DNA of 64,000 nt, from NCBI GenBank assembly GCA_021325275.1, contig JAJPHL010000068.1, forward strand, positions 124,001 to 188,000, in the 5' to 3' direction. The position numbers were made by a program, and so were the translations under genes. The DNA is from Terriglobia bacterium. Lineage in GTDB: Bacteria > Acidobacteriota > Terriglobia > JAJPHL01. The notes beneath the pieces were generated by a model. It saw only the letters and a list, made by a program, of their open reading frames with translations. It had not been told where the DNA came from and searched no databases. Numbering within the stretch: the stretch's first letter is position 1; each line of letters begins with the position of its first letter. This document shows, one piece after another, positions 1 to 9,102 of this stretch.

Positions 1-680
1 CGGATGGTCCCGCGCAAAAGGCGGGCTTGAAAGAGCACGACGTGATCCTCGACTACAACGGCCAGCGCGTCGAGGGCGTCGAGGAATTCCGCCGGATGAT
101 TTCAGAAACGCCCGAGGGGCGCAACGTGAAGCTCGTGATCAGCCGCGACGGCGCGACGCAAACCGTATCGCTGAAACTGGAAGAGCGCGCCGGCGTGGGC
201 GTAGGCCACGGACGCGGCGGCAACAACTCCTTCGCATGGGCGTCGCCGACGCCGCCCTCCCCGCCAACGACCCCTCCGCCCGGCGCCCGCCGCACGCCGC
301 GCGCCTTCGCCTGGGACGGCGACATGGGCAACCTCGGCGATCTTTTCTGGACGCCCTTCGGAACCAGCAGCCCACGTCTCGGCATTGAGGGCGAGGAAAT
401 CACCGGCCAGCTCGGCGAATATTTCGGCGTGCCGGAGAGGAACGGCATCTTGGTGCGCGAAGTCCATGCAGGCAGCGCCGCGGAACGCGCCGGACTCAAA
501 GCCGGCGACGTGATCACCAAGATCAACGGCAAGCACGTTCAGGACATGGGCGATCTGCGCGACCAACTGCGCGACAACGCCGGAAAGTCGTTTCCGATTA
601 CGCTGATTCGCAACAAAAAGGAAACGACCGTCACGGTCACGGTAGAAAAAGTCGAGAACCGCATCATCGATCGCATGTAA
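1..680 (+). CDS. PDZ-domain protein, C-terminal part (5' end outside window)
   Basis: The reading frame is open from base 3, so the gene starts upstream; 225 residues are visible. The first residues (DGPAQKAGLKEHDVI) are the core of one PDZ domain, followed by a proline-rich linker and a second PDZ domain near residues 130-215 (GILVREVHAGSAAERAGLKAGDVI). Tandem PDZ domains are typical of envelope proteases of the HtrA/DegQ type and of PDZ scaffold proteins that recognise C-termini; no catalytic domain is in view, so protease membership cannot be decided. A hairpin with a short T-run follows the stop. Family call is firm, function is inferred. Confidence 0.85.
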   Translation, partial: DGPAQKAGLKEHDVILDYNGQRVEGVEEFRRMISETPEGRNVKLVISRDGATQTVSLKLEERAGVGVGHGRGGNNSFAWASPTPPSPPTTPPPGARRTPRAFAWDGDMGNLGDLFWTPFGTSSPRLGIEGEEITGQLGEYFGVPERNGILVREVHAGSAAERAGLKAGDVITKINGKHVQDMGDLRDQLRDNAGKSFPITLIRNKKETTVTVTVEKVENRIIDRM

Positions 681-703
681 CCAAGGAACCAACGAGGGGA
701 AGG

Positions 704-733
704 GAAGGCGCGGGCCGCCGGCTGCGCCTTTTC
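704..733 (+). terminator. Intrinsic terminator-like hairpin after the PDZ gene
   Basis: AGGCGC (706-711) can pair with GCGCCT (724-729) around a GC-rich loop, followed by TTTT. It lies 25 bp after the PDZ stop and before the stop of the convergent exported-protein gene, so it may serve either strand. Confidence 0.55.
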
Positions 734-744
734 TATTTGTCTCG

Positions 745-1416
745 CTACTTCACGTCGCGCACGATTTCCACTTTCGCGTCCGGAACGGCCACTTTCAGAA
801 GCTTCGATCCGTCCGTCCAAATCTGCAACGTCGTCGCGTCGGTCTTCACGGACCACTTATCGTGGCCTTCGTCCTTGCCAAGATAATCGAGCAGCACCAT
901 TCCCGGCGTTGCTTCCTGCGGGATCAGCACTTGCACGTGCTGCGCGCCGCCCTTCTGGCGGTCGTAGCGAGCGATCAGCAAAATGTAGTGGTGAAAGAAA
1001 TTGGTGTCAAGGATCACCACCGCCGGCTCGAGCATGAACTCGAAATCTTTAGGACCTTGCGGCGTTTGATAGTGCGCTTTCGCGTGCCCGGCCACAACTT
1101 CCAGTTGCGCGCTGGCCTTGGCCGGCGAATTCTGCAAGCGCGTGTAGGAGGTCACCGTGAGATCGTGCGCTAGATTCATCACCGCCGACTCGGTGGCGTT
1201 CTTGCCGTCCGGCATCTTCAACTTCAGATCGCCGCGCATGCGGAATCCCGTGCCGGCCGGTTCCACGCTGAACGTTTCGGTGCCCACAACTTGGCCGGCG
1301 GCCACAATCTTCAGCGTTCCATGATCCACCAGATCGGCGGGCGGCGCCGGTTGAGCCAAGGTGAGGGCGGCGAAAACCGCTAGTGAGCTATAAAACATAA
1401 TCGCCCGGAAATGCAT
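745..1416 (-). CDS. Exported hypothetical protein
   Basis: 223 residues starting MHFRAIMFYSSLAVFAALTLAQ, a clear Sec signal peptide ending near ALTLAQ. The mature part is beta-rich, with a GTLKIVAAGQVVGTETF opening reminiscent of DUF3108/DUF6134-like periplasmic proteins, but I cannot place it firmly. The start at 1416 is chosen because a TATGAT box ends 6 nt upstream and because the hydrophobic signal begins there; a longer frame to 1452 would overlap aroK. Transcribed in the same direction as aroK, 7 bp after the aroK stop. Function unknown. Confidence 0.75.
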   Translation of the reverse strand: MHFRAIMFYSSLAVFAALTLAQPAPPADLVDHGTLKIVAAGQVVGTETFSVEPAGTGFRMRGDLKLKMPDGKNATESAVMNLAHDLTVTSYTRLQNSPAKASAQLEVVAGHAKAHYQTPQGPKDFEFMLEPAVVILDTNFFHHYILLIARYDRQKGGAQHVQVLIPQEATPGMVLLDYLGKDEGHDKWSVKTDATTLQIWTDGSKLLKVAVPDAKVEIVRDVK

Positions 1417-1422
1417 GATCCC

Positions 1423-1428
1423 ATCATA
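1423..1428 (-). promoter_or_regulatory. -10 box TATGAT, leaderless start
   Basis: TATGAT on the minus strand, followed by 6 nt and the ATG at 1416. The predicted transcript would begin at or next to the start codon. The box overlaps the last codons of aroK. Confidence 0.5.
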
Positions 1429-1951
1429 GGCCCGAATCGAAGCGTTGGGCAATGGCGGAAACCGCGTCCTCGGGAGTGCCCGATCCGGTACCGATGGTCC
1501 AGGCGGCGAGGCGATACAACGGCTGCCTTTCGTTAAAGAGTCGCGCGAAGCGCTCGGGATCGCGCGCCAGGGGGCGATGCAACAACCCGGCGCAGCGTTC
1601 TTTCAAGACATCCAGTGGTGCGTCGAGAAAAATCGTCAAGGCGCGCGCCGCGGCAATCGATTCGCGGTTGCGTTGTTGCGCGAACGCGCCGCCGCCCAGC
1701 GCGATGACCAGGGGCGTATCGGCCTTTGCCAGCAGGTCGGTGAGAGCCTTAGCTTCCAGGTCGCGGAACGCCGCTTCGCCCAGCACCTCGAAGACGTCGG
1801 CGATGCGGCGGCCGGCGGCGGCTTCGATGCAATCGTCCAGGTCGATGAACTGGCGCGCGAGGCGCGCGGCGAGCAGCGCTCCCACGGTGGTCTTGCCGCT
1901 GCCCATGAATCCGAGAAGGATGATGTGGTCATTCACGCCGTGCGCGTTCAC
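1424..1951 (-). CDS. aroK: Shikimate kinase
   Basis: 175 residues, usual length for the family. Phosphorylates shikimate to shikimate 3-phosphate with ATP, fifth step of the shikimate pathway, in the cytoplasm. Walker A GFMGSGKT near residues 14-21, the substrate-binding acidic stretch DLDD near 36-39, the GGGA motif near 86-89, and the lid motif RPLARDP. The start is GTG at 1951, supported by a TAGACT box 6 nt upstream; an internal GTG five codons later is the alternative. It stands alone rather than next to aroB. Confident call. Confidence 0.93.
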   Translation of the reverse strand: MNAHGVNDHIILLGFMGSGKTTVGALLAARLARQFIDLDDCIEAAAGRRIADVFEVLGEAAFRDLEAKALTDLLAKADTPLVIALGGGAFAQQRNRESIAAARALTIFLDAPLDVLKERCAGLLHRPLARDPERFARLFNERQPLYRLAAWTIGTGSGTPEDAVSAIAQRFDSGL

Positions 1952-1957
1952 TGTGAA

Positions 1958-1963
1958 AGTCTA
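1958..1963 (-). promoter_or_regulatory. -10 box TAGACT for aroK, leaderless start
   Basis: TAGACT on the minus strand, then 6 nt, then GTG at 1951. Divergent from the TPR gene whose own box lies at 2020-2025, so the 80-bp gap holds two opposite promoters. Confidence 0.5.
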
Positions 1964-2019
1964 GCATGGCGCGCGGATCTGACAAATTCGCACAATAGAA
2001 GTGATTTCGTGCTACTTTC

Positions 2020-2025
2020 TACGAT
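2020..2025 (+). promoter_or_regulatory. -10 box TACGAT, leaderless start
   Basis: TACGAT followed by AAATCG and the ATG at 2032. No Shine-Dalgarno sequence precedes the start; no good -35 hexamer is seen at 17 bp. Confidence 0.45.
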
Positions 2026-2031
2026 AAATCG

Positions 2032-3978
2032 ATGCATTATTTGCTTCTCGCTGCCTTGTTGCTGCAGGACGCCGGCGCGGTGCTGAATCGCGCCTACGGG
2101 CAACTGCGGCTGAAGAACTACGACCAAGCCGTCAGCGGATTCCGCCAGGCGCTCGCACTCGATCCGTCGCAGGTCCAGGTGTACAAAGACCTCGGATACA
2201 CGTTCCAAAAGATGGGCGAGACCGAGCAGGCCGTCGCCGCATTCGAAGCGTTTCATCAGGCGCGTCCCGGCGACTACCAGACGATTCTCGATCTCGCCTA
2301 CCTCTACGTTCAGGTGCAAAAAGAAGACCGCGCGATGGAATTTTTCCGTCTCGCGATGAATTCTCCCGACCGCGCGCAAGCGGCGCAGGCGCGCCAAGGA
2401 TTCGCCAACGTCGAGGCTCCCATCGCGGCCGAGATTGCGAGATGGAGCAAAGCCATTGTGGACGATCCACGCAACTTCGATGCGCGTGAGTCGCTGGGCG
2501 ATGCGTACGTGCGCCACGGCGACAGCGCGCGGGCCGCGGAACAATATCAGTGGCTGCGCCGAGAAGCCCCGACGCGCTACCGCCATTTAATTACGCTTGC
2601 GGAATTGCACGAAAAACTCGCGCATTCCGGCGACGCGAAATCCGATGCCGCGCACGCCGACTCGGCGCGCGCCTACGCGTTGCTCGCCTGGCGCTCGCCC
2701 GATGCGCGCGTGTCGGGTCAAGGGCGCGCTTTGTTCCAGGGCGATTCGCCGGAGCGATATCCCTATGGTCCGGAGTTCGAGAAAGCGCTCGAACTCGAGT
2801 CGTGGCAGACGGGCATTCGCAAGGAACTGGCATTTTTGTACCTAAAGCTGGGCCAGCCGAGCAAAGGGACGGCGCTCCTGGAACGCGTCGTGCGGGAGAC
2901 GCCGGAGGATTCCGAGAGCGTTGCGCAATTGCGCGCGCTGGCGGCGCCGCCGGTGGTCGCGCCGGTTGCCGCGCCGGTTGTTGCTCCACTTGTTGCGCCG
3001 GTTGTCGCGCCGGAGTCGAACGATTCCGCCGCGCGTCATCGCGAACTCGGCTACGCCAGCCTGAAGAAGAGCTATCTGGCGGACGCGGCGCGCGAGTTCG
3101 AATCCGCCGTGCGACTCGATCTTTCCGACGATCAGTCGAGACTGCAATTGGGCTACATCTACAACATGCTGCACGACGACGCCACGGCGCTGACATGGTT
3201 TCGGCGCGCCGGCGCCAGCCGCAGCGCGAAAGTGGCGGCGCAAGCGCGCCAAGCCATCCGCAATCTTCAAGGTCCGCGGTTCACCACAACCGTGTGGGCG
3301 CTGCCGCTGGTCAGTTCGCGTTGGGACACGGCCTTCGGCTACGGACAAATCAAGACCGAGTGGAACGCCAAGAAGCTGCCGTTTCGTCCATACGTCAGCC
3401 TCCGCTTCGAGGGCGATTCCACCACGCGCACGGGCGGCACGAATCCCGAGGTGCTTTCCTCCGATGGAGTCACCGCCGCGGTGGGCGCGATTCGGGCGGT
3501 AAATCAATCAATGTGGCTGTGGGCTGAGGGAGGGGAATCCTACAGCGCGGTGACGCACCGCACGCAGCCGGACTATCGCGGCGGCTTGGCGTTTGCGCGG
3601 GTGTGGGGCGCGAAGCTCTTTAACGACGAACCGGGCGCGTTTTTCGACGCGAATTTCGACGCCGTGTGGCTCTCGCGCGTGAATCGCGACACGATTTCCT
3701 ACACGCAAACCAAAACCGGCTACGAACTGCCGCCGGTAAAAGCGCTCGGGTTGCGACAGCAGTTTTTCTTCGCAGCGAACGTAGTGGCCGACCAGCAACG
3801 CAGCGTCTACAACAATCTCGTCGAAGCGGGACCCGCGTATCGCTTCGGGTTCACGCCCTTCAAGCAGGCGTGGGCTTACGTGGCGTATCTGCACGGCGTC
3901 TACACGCTGCCGGGACGATCGGATTACAACGACCTGCGCCTGGTTGTGTGGTGGGCGAAGAGTTTTTCCGCGCGGTAG
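2032..3978 (+). CDS. TPR-repeat protein with NfrA-like C-terminal domain
   Basis: 648 residues. The N-terminal ~300 residues are tetratricopeptide repeats (for example YDQAVSGFRQALALDP and TEQAVAAFEAFHQARPGD), then a low-complexity VVAP-rich linker near residues 300-330 and further TPRs. The last ~210 residues (ALPLVSSRWDTAFGYGQIK to the end) resemble the C-terminal domain of NfrA, the phage N4 receptor component that works with a glycosyltransferase in exopolysaccharide secretion. The N-terminus (MHYLLLAALLLQ) is a short hydrophobic signal-like stretch. Inference: envelope protein in polysaccharide export or protein-protein scaffolding. Its stop codon directly abuts the stop of the next, convergent gene. 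Confidence 0.75.
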   Translation: MHYLLLAALLLQDAGAVLNRAYGQLRLKNYDQAVSGFRQALALDPSQVQVYKDLGYTFQKMGETEQAVAAFEAFHQARPGDYQTILDLAYLYVQVQKEDRAMEFFRLAMNSPDRAQAAQARQGFANVEAPIAAEIARWSKAIVDDPRNFDARESLGDAYVRHGDSARAAEQYQWLRREAPTRYRHLITLAELHEKLAHSGDAKSDAAHADSARAYALLAWRSPDARVSGQGRALFQGDSPERYPYGPEFEKALELESWQTGIRKELAFLYLKLGQPSKGTALLERVVRETPEDSESVAQLRALAAPPVVAPVAAPVVAPLVAPVVAPESNDSAARHRELGYASLKKSYLADAAREFESAVRLDLSDDQSRLQLGYIYNMLHDDATALTWFRRAGASRSAKVAAQARQAIRNLQGPRFTTTVWALPLVSSRWDTAFGYGQIKTEWNAKKLPFRPYVSLRFEGDSTTRTGGTNPEVLSSDGVTAAVGAIRAVNQSMWLWAEGGESYSAVTHRTQPDYRGGLAFARVWGAKLFNDEPGAFFDANFDAVWLSRVNRDTISYTQTKTGYELPPVKALGLRQQFFFAANVVADQQRSVYNNLVEAGPAYRFGFTPFKQAWAYVAYLHGVYTLPGRSDYNDLRLVVWWAKSFSAR

Positions 3979-5040
3979 CTACTTCACCGACGGGCCTTCG
4001 GTCACGTTGATCACGCGAACCGGACGCGCCGACATCAAGATCACCGTGAAGGAATCGCCTTGTTGAAGGGCGGGTTCGTCGAAGACCAGCCAATACGCCG
4101 TTTTTTCCGGATTCAAATAACTCTCGCGAAGTTGCTTGAAGGACTTTCCTTCTTGCACCGGAACGCCGGCGCGATCGATGCGCTCGCTGCATTGAAACAC
4201 CAGCGACGCCGGATGCATCGCGGTGCGCGTTTTCAGCGTGACCGCTACCGCGTAGGGCGCATCGTGCGCCGGCGATTCGTATTTGTCCTGCGTGAATGTC
4301 AAGCGGCGTCCCGACAAAGCGGACGCTTGGCTCGACGTATCCGGCGCCTTCCCCGAAGGCTGCGCCGGTACCGGCTGCGCCGGTGCAGATGACGACGCGG
4401 GCGCCGAAGACTGCGCCAGACTCGGCGCTAGCGCGCTCGATTGCGCCAGCGTCTGTTGAATCGCGGTGGTCTGTGCCAGGTTCCCGGTCGGCAACGCGAG
4501 AGGCGGCGGAGCGCCCGTCGATCCCGAGGGCGGCGGCGTGGACGACCGCGAGTCCGAACTGCCCAGTGGTCGCGCCGTGGAAAGCGACGCTGCGCGCGCG
4601 GCTACGTTCTCCGATGTCGAACTGGCCGACGCCTCCATGGGCCGAGGCTGCGCCAGCGATGGTTGATGGGTCGACGATCTTGATGCCGACGGCTGCACGG
4701 CGGTCGGTTGCACGATCGACGGCGCGGGCGGTGCGGGCTGCGCGAGCGACGGCTGCGGCGGTGGATCGGGCGCCAGCGGCATCACCGGTTGGGCGGATGT
4801 CGCCGGGGCCGGTGTTTCGGTGGGCTGCGTCTGCGCGGCCGTCGCTTGCGCAGGCGTAGCGGCAGGCTTGGCCGGTGTTTTCGGCGCCGGTTTCTTCCGT
4901 GGCCTAGGCTTTGGTTTCGGCGCGGTTTGCGGCGTTTGAGAAGGTGGTGTCTGCGATTGATCTTGCGGGTGCGCGGCGACACTTCCGCCGAGCAGCGCCC
5001 ACGCCGCAAGTAGCGAGCACGCTTTTGGCGATCGCAACAT
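3979..5040 (-). CDS. Exported proline/alanine/serine-rich protein with small C-terminal domain
   Basis: 353 residues. Signal peptide in the first ~24 residues (SLLAAWALLGGSVAAHP). Residues ~25-240 are a low-complexity P/A/S/Q/K tract without fold signals, likely an extended, wall-spanning linker. The last ~110 residues form a compact segment (GRRLTFTQDKYESPAHDAPY, ending near RVINVTEGPSVK) that would be the functional part; I do not recognise it. Convergent and adjacent to the TPR gene. Function unknown. Confidence 0.7.
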   Translation of the reverse strand: MLRSPKACSLLAAWALLGGSVAAHPQDQSQTPPSQTPQTAPKPKPRPRKKPAPKTPAKPAATPAQATAAQTQPTETPAPATSAQPVMPLAPDPPPQPSLAQPAPPAPSIVQPTAVQPSASRSSTHQPSLAQPRPMEASASSTSENVAARAASLSTARPLGSSDSRSSTPPPSGSTGAPPPLALPTGNLAQTTAIQQTLAQSSALAPSLAQSSAPASSSAPAQPVPAQPSGKAPDTSSQASALSGRRLTFTQDKYESPAHDAPYAVAVTLKTRTAMHPASLVFQCSERIDRAGVPVQEGKSFKQLRESYLNPEKTAYWLVFDEPALQQGDSFTVILMSARPVRVINVTEGPSVK

Positions 5041-5067
5041 CGTCTAGCAGCATCCTAGCACGTGCCG

Positions 5068-5721
5068 TTAATCGAACATATCGGGTAATTCCCGCAGGCT
5101 TGGGACCACCGCGTCCGAGCGAAACGGAATGTCCCGTCCGTGACGCTTCACGAAAACCACCTGCATTCCGCAGTCCCGCGCCGTTTGCAAGTCGTAGCGT
5201 TCCCCAAAGGCCACGTGCGTCACCTTCCCCGGATCGATGGACGCTCCCATGCGCGACAGCGCCAACTGGAACGAAGGCGCGTTTGGCTTGTACGCGCGCG
5301 ATTGTTCCGCCGTCGTCAGCATGTCGAACGTCACGGTGAAATGGCGAAGCGTGCGTTCGAGCAAATCGTTATCAATGTTAGAGACGAGTCCGAGCTTCAA
5401 TCCGTTGGCCTTCAGTTTTTCGAGCGCGGCGTTGGTGTCGGGGAATGGCGTCCACGTGGGCAGCGATTCCGCGAAGGCTGCTTCCGCTTCGGGTTGCGCC
5501 GGCAATCCGCGCTGCGCCAGTGTTTCGCGCAAGCTCGCCGCCAGAATGTCGCGATAGCGGCGATAAGGTCCCTTCACCATTTGGAATTGGATCTCTTCCC
5601 ACTCCACCAGCATTTGGTCGATGTCGGTCACGCCTGGGATCGTTTGGAAGAAGCCGCGGATGCCGGAATCCCAGTCGATCAGCGTACCGTAGCAATCAAA
5701 AGTGACCCATTCTGTTTTCAT
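5068..5721 (-). CDS. HAD-superfamily hydrolase, haloacid dehalogenase type II-like
   Basis: 217 residues from MKTEWVTFDCYGTLIDW. Motif I DCYGTL carries the nucleophilic Asp; motif II is GLVSNID; motif III Lys is in YKPNAPSF; motif IV is HVAFGERYDLQTARDCGM, in which the usual GDS is changed to FGE while the following Asp is kept. This is the layout of the (S)-2-haloacid dehalogenase/phosphatase branch. Start at 5721 because motif I must be N-terminal; an upstream extension would run through the divergent gene. Substrate not predictable; a housekeeping phosphatase is as likely as a true dehalogenase. Confidence 0.85.
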   Translation of the reverse strand: MKTEWVTFDCYGTLIDWDSGIRGFFQTIPGVTDIDQMLVEWEEIQFQMVKGPYRRYRDILAASLRETLAQRGLPAQPEAEAAFAESLPTWTPFPDTNAALEKLKANGLKLGLVSNIDNDLLERTLRHFTVTFDMLTTAEQSRAYKPNAPSFQLALSRMGASIDPGKVTHVAFGERYDLQTARDCGMQVVFVKRHGRDIPFRSDAVVPSLRELPDMFD

Positions 5722-5733
5722 GGAAATTTGCGG

Positions 5734-5739
5734 TACACT
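5734..5739 (+). promoter_or_regulatory. -10 box TACACT, leaderless start
   Basis: TACACT, then 7 nt (CAAGGAT), then ATG at 5747. The AAGGA inside the spacer is too close to the start for normal ribosome binding. Confidence 0.4.
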
Positions 5740-5746
5740 CAAGGAT

Positions 5747-6661
5747 ATGAGCTTGGGAATCTGGAAGCAAGTCGCTTCCGCGCTCAAGGAGCTGAGTCCG
5801 GAAACGGTGGTGCGGGAAAGCGAGGCGCCGTTTACCGTTGCTCTGATCGGCGCGCCGATGGAAGTGTCGCGGATGGAAGATTGGCTGGTGCCGCCTTCCA
5901 TGAGTCCCGCGCAGCAGTCGCAAACGCGGCGGCTGATTTACAGCATGAATGTGCCGCTCACTGAAAACGAGCGGGCGTTCTTGCCGAACGTCACCGTGCG
6001 GCTGGCCGGATGGTCGGCGGTTCCACCCATCAGTCACGACTTGCACCGCGTTTGCCGCGACTATTTGTTGTTCACGCCCGAGGACCTCTCCGCTCTCGCC
6101 GCGCGGATCGCCGGCGCGCATCCCGATTTGCAACTCTCCATGGCGCGGTCGTTTCCCGCGCTGCGCGATGCGGTGGTCAGCAAGATTATCGCGCGCACCG
6201 CCAAGGAAAACGCCGCCTTCGCGATTTTGAGCGCGATTCCCAACGTCGTCCCGACTCCGCTGGAATTGCCGTGGGCGGTCGGCGAGTTTGCGTCCGACAC
6301 CGTGGTGATCACCGCGAACCAAGTGCGCATGGCGTTGGCGATTGCCGCGGCCTGCGACACTCCCGTGGGATTCGGTGAGCAGCGTGGACAGATGGCGTCC
6401 ATTCTCGGGTCGGCGTTTGGATTGCGCGCGCTAGCGCGCGAGTTGGCCGGCAAGATTCCCGCGGGCGGCGGCGTGGTCGCGAAGGGATGCATCGCGTTCG
6501 CCGGTACCTACACGCTGGGACTCGCGCTATCGCACTGGAATCGCTCGGGCCGACGCCTTTCGTGGGGCGAAAAGCGCATCGCGTATCAAAGGGCGCTCGA
6601 GTCGGGCCGTGAAGCCGTGGAAGAGATGGCCCGGCGAGTGCTTTCGAGTCCTTCGCACTAA
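5747..6661 (+). CDS. DUF697-like membrane-associated protein
   Basis: 304 residues from MSLGIWKQVASALKEL. The N-terminal half has an ALIGAP strand-loop that resembles a degenerate nucleotide-binding fold without a Walker A motif; the second half carries hydrophobic helices (AILSAIPNVVPTPLELPWAV; VAKGCIAFAGTYTLGLAL) in the arrangement seen in DUF697/YcjF-type proteins, which are often attached to membrane GTPases. Start taken at 5747, supported by a TACACT box. Divergent from the HAD gene with overlapping upstream regions. Function unknown. Confidence 0.65.
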   Translation: MSLGIWKQVASALKELSPETVVRESEAPFTVALIGAPMEVSRMEDWLVPPSMSPAQQSQTRRLIYSMNVPLTENERAFLPNVTVRLAGWSAVPPISHDLHRVCRDYLLFTPEDLSALAARIAGAHPDLQLSMARSFPALRDAVVSKIIARTAKENAAFAILSAIPNVVPTPLELPWAVGEFASDTVVITANQVRMALAIAAACDTPVGFGEQRGQMASILGSAFGLRALARELAGKIPAGGGVVAKGCIAFAGTYTLGLALSHWNRSGRRLSWGEKRIAYQRALESGREAVEEMARRVLSSPSH

Positions 6662-6702
6662 GTTCCTACCAAAACGTTAGCCACAGCCCGCCGTCCTTTT
6701 TC

Positions 6703-6757
6703 AACGCAGAGGACGCCGAGACGCAGAGAACTGCTCCAAAGCGTCCTTCTCTGCGTT
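6703..6757. repeat. Palindromic intergenic repeat (AACGCAGAG family)
   Basis: AACGCAGAGGACGC on the left and the imperfect complement GCGTCCTTCTCTGCGTT on the right; an inner perfect stem pairs 6721-6730 with 6747-6756. It lies 40 bp after a stop codon. The short CGCAGAG-type units suggest a dispersed repeat rather than a terminator because no T-run follows. Confidence 0.7.
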
Positions 6758-6842
6758 AGAGAAAAACCGTTGGTCTTTGGCTAATCTTTGGTCTCGTGCA
6801 AGAATTAGCCAGGGCCGCCGTTCTTACACCGAGGAGGATTTC

Positions 6843-8954
6843 ATGCTCAAACGTTCCACTAGCTTCCTTTTGGTCTTCGCCACGACTTTCGCTTCTACTT
6901 TTGCGCCACTTTCGGCCGCCGACCTGCCGATCCGCCGCATCATGCTCTATAAACACGGCGTCGGATACTTCGAGCGATCCGGCAATCCCGCCGGCGGCGA
7001 TGTGGTCCTGGAATTCAAGGCGTCGGAAATGAACGACGTGTTGAAGTCCCTGACGCTGCTGGACCGCTCGGGCGGACGCGTCTCGGGCGTGACGTACGAA
7101 TCGAGCGATCCCATCGACAAGCAGCTTCAGAACTTCGGATTCAGCCTGCCCGCCGACGCTGGATTGCCTGAGATTCTCGCGCAGTTCCATGGCGCGCGCA
7201 TTGCCGTGCGTAATCCCAGCGCGGCGGACGCGGTGGGAGTCATCGTCGGCGCGCGGCGAATCACGCAGGAAAAGTCGGAACAGCAAGTCCTCACGCTGCT
7301 TCTCGATGGCGGCGAAATTCGCAGCGTGCCGCTCACCGAAGCCACGTCGCTGAAGCTTGAAGATCCCCGCCGCCAGAGCGATCTCGCGTCGTATCTCGGC
7401 ATCATCGCCGGCATGCAGCATCACGATCTACGCACGTTGCACATTCATCCCGGCACGACGCGCGATTTAACCGTGGGATACGTGATCGAAGCGCCGGTTT
7501 GGAAGACGAGCTATCGCCTGGCGTTCCACACCGCGAAGGAACGCGCGGGCTCCGCGTTGTTGCAGGGTTGGGCCATCGTCGACAATCCCACAAACGAGGA
7601 TTGGAAAGACGTCGAACTGTCGCTGGTTTCCGGTCTGCCGATTTCTTTCACGCAGAATTTATACGATCCGCATTACATGCGGCGTCCCAACGTGCCGCTG
7701 CCTTTCGAAATGGCCGTAGGACCGCAAGTCTATGAGGGCGCTATGAAGGACAAGAAGGCGGAAGTAGCTTCTACTCCGTCTGCAGCGCCCGCTATGCCGA
7801 TGGCCGCGCTTCGTGACGCAGAGGTCAATCGTTTTCAGAACATGCAAATGAGGCCCGGTGTTGTTGGCGGTATCGCGGGCGGCGGAGGCGGCCGCGGTCG
7901 GAGCGACGGCATTGATCTTCCGGTGAACGGACGCAATCTCACGCAGGTGATGGAAGAAAGCGTCGCCGTGGGCGCGCAAGGCATGGAGCTCGGCGACCTC
8001 TTCGAGTATCGCATCGACAAACGCCTGGACATTCTCAAGCATCAGTCGGCGATGATTCCGGTGATCCAGGAAGACGTGAAGGCCGAACGCGTCTTGCTCT
8101 ACGACTCCGCGTCGGGACGCGCCAATCCATTCGACGGAGTGTTGCTGACGAACTCGAGCAAGATCACGCTCGACGGCGGATCGATCACGGTGCTCGACGG
8201 CGACCGGTATCTCGGTGAAGCGCTCATCGAAAACCTCAAGCCCGGCGACGGCCGGCCGGTGGCGTTCGCGGTGGATCTGGGCACGCGCATCACCACCGCG
8301 TTCGATTCGTCGAGCGATCACATCACGTCGGTGAAAGTGCACCGCGGGACCATCACCACGACGCAAAAGACCGTGCAGGTGCAGACGTATACTGTGCGCA
8401 ACACCGGCGACAGCGCGCGTCCGCTCATCATCCAACATCCTGTGCGTCAAGGATGGAAACTTTCCTCGGGCACGGCCAGCCCCGAGGAAACGACGGCGCA
8501 ACATTATCGCTTCCGTCTCGCGCTGCCCGCCAAGGAAACGGTGAAACTGGCGGTCAGCGAGGAAATGGAGTTTCCCACTGTCACTCAAGTGAACAATCTG
8601 AACTCCGATTTGATCGCGACCTACATCCGCAACAAGGCGCTGTCGGCTGAAGCCGCCGAGAAACTGCGCGGGATCGTGGCCCTGAAGGATCGCTTGGCCG
8701 CGACGCAAGCGAAGATCACCGCGCGCCAGCAGGAGATCAACGAACTATCGAGCGATCAGAGCCGCTTGCGCCAGAACATCAACGAACTCCGCGGATTGCC
8801 CGGCCAGCAGGACCAGGTGAATCGTTACGCGGCGAAATTAAGTGATCAGGAAAAAACGATGGAAGCATTGCAAGCCGCGCTGACGACGGAGCGTACCAAT
8901 TTGCGACAGACGCAGCAGGATTTGGATCAAGCGATCGCGGGGTTGGAGATTTAA
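6843..8954 (+). CDS. Exported DUF4139-domain protein
   Basis: 703 residues with a signal peptide (FLLVFATTFASTFAPLSAA). The mature N-terminus carries a beta-rich DUF4140/4139-like region (IMLYKHGVGYFERSG; then WKTSYRLAF and NEDWKDVELSLVSGLP, the recognisable DUF4139 core). A Gly-rich loop near residue 350 (GGIAGGGGGRGRS) precedes a second beta-rich part, and the last ~110 residues are a predicted coiled coil rich in K/E/Q/R. Start ATG at 6843 is fixed by a strong Shine-Dalgarno GAGGAGG 6-7 nt upstream, unlike the leaderless genes around it. DUF4139 proteins are often linked to envelope or conjugation-like functions but none is proven. Confidence 0.8.
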   Translation: MLKRSTSFLLVFATTFASTFAPLSAADLPIRRIMLYKHGVGYFERSGNPAGGDVVLEFKASEMNDVLKSLTLLDRSGGRVSGVTYESSDPIDKQLQNFGFSLPADAGLPEILAQFHGARIAVRNPSAADAVGVIVGARRITQEKSEQQVLTLLLDGGEIRSVPLTEATSLKLEDPRRQSDLASYLGIIAGMQHHDLRTLHIHPGTTRDLTVGYVIEAPVWKTSYRLAFHTAKERAGSALLQGWAIVDNPTNEDWKDVELSLVSGLPISFTQNLYDPHYMRRPNVPLPFEMAVGPQVYEGAMKDKKAEVASTPSAAPAMPMAALRDAEVNRFQNMQMRPGVVGGIAGGGGGRGRSDGIDLPVNGRNLTQVMEESVAVGAQGMELGDLFEYRIDKRLDILKHQSAMIPVIQEDVKAERVLLYDSASGRANPFDGVLLTNSSKITLDGGSITVLDGDRYLGEALIENLKPGDGRPVAFAVDLGTRITTAFDSSSDHITSVKVHRGTITTTQKTVQVQTYTVRNTGDSARPLIIQHPVRQGWKLSSGTASPEETTAQHYRFRLALPAKETVKLAVSEEMEFPTVTQVNNLNSDLIATYIRNKALSAEAAEKLRGIVALKDRLAATQAKITARQQEINELSSDQSRLRQNINELRGLPGQQDQVNRYAAKLSDQEKTMEALQAALTTERTNLRQTQQDLDQAIAGLEI

Positions 8955-8956
8955 GG

Positions 8957-9102
8957 CCGGTTGCCGGTTGCTAGTCGCCGGTTGCCGGTTGCCAGTTGCT
9001 AGTTGCCGGTTGCTAGTTGAAACCGATTTTCAGGATTGCAGGAACGTAACGATGAGCCTGTAACGCATCGACCGGAACTGGCAACCGGCGACCGGCAACC
9101 GT
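8957..9102. repeat. Heptanucleotide tandem repeat with inverted partner
   Basis: 8957-9019 is nine consecutive 7-bp units (CCGGTTG, CTAGTCG, CCAGTTG, CTAGTTG variants). 9076-9102 holds about four units in inverse orientation, so the two blocks can form a long hairpin around a 55-bp spacer. It starts three bases after the DUF4139 stop codon. It fills most of the gap before the next small gene. Confidence 0.8.

Noticed and set aside
2550-3527. 325-codon plus-strand frame within the TPR gene
   Set aside because: Arg/Ala/Gly-rich shadow product; the TPR frame carries the recognised repeats.
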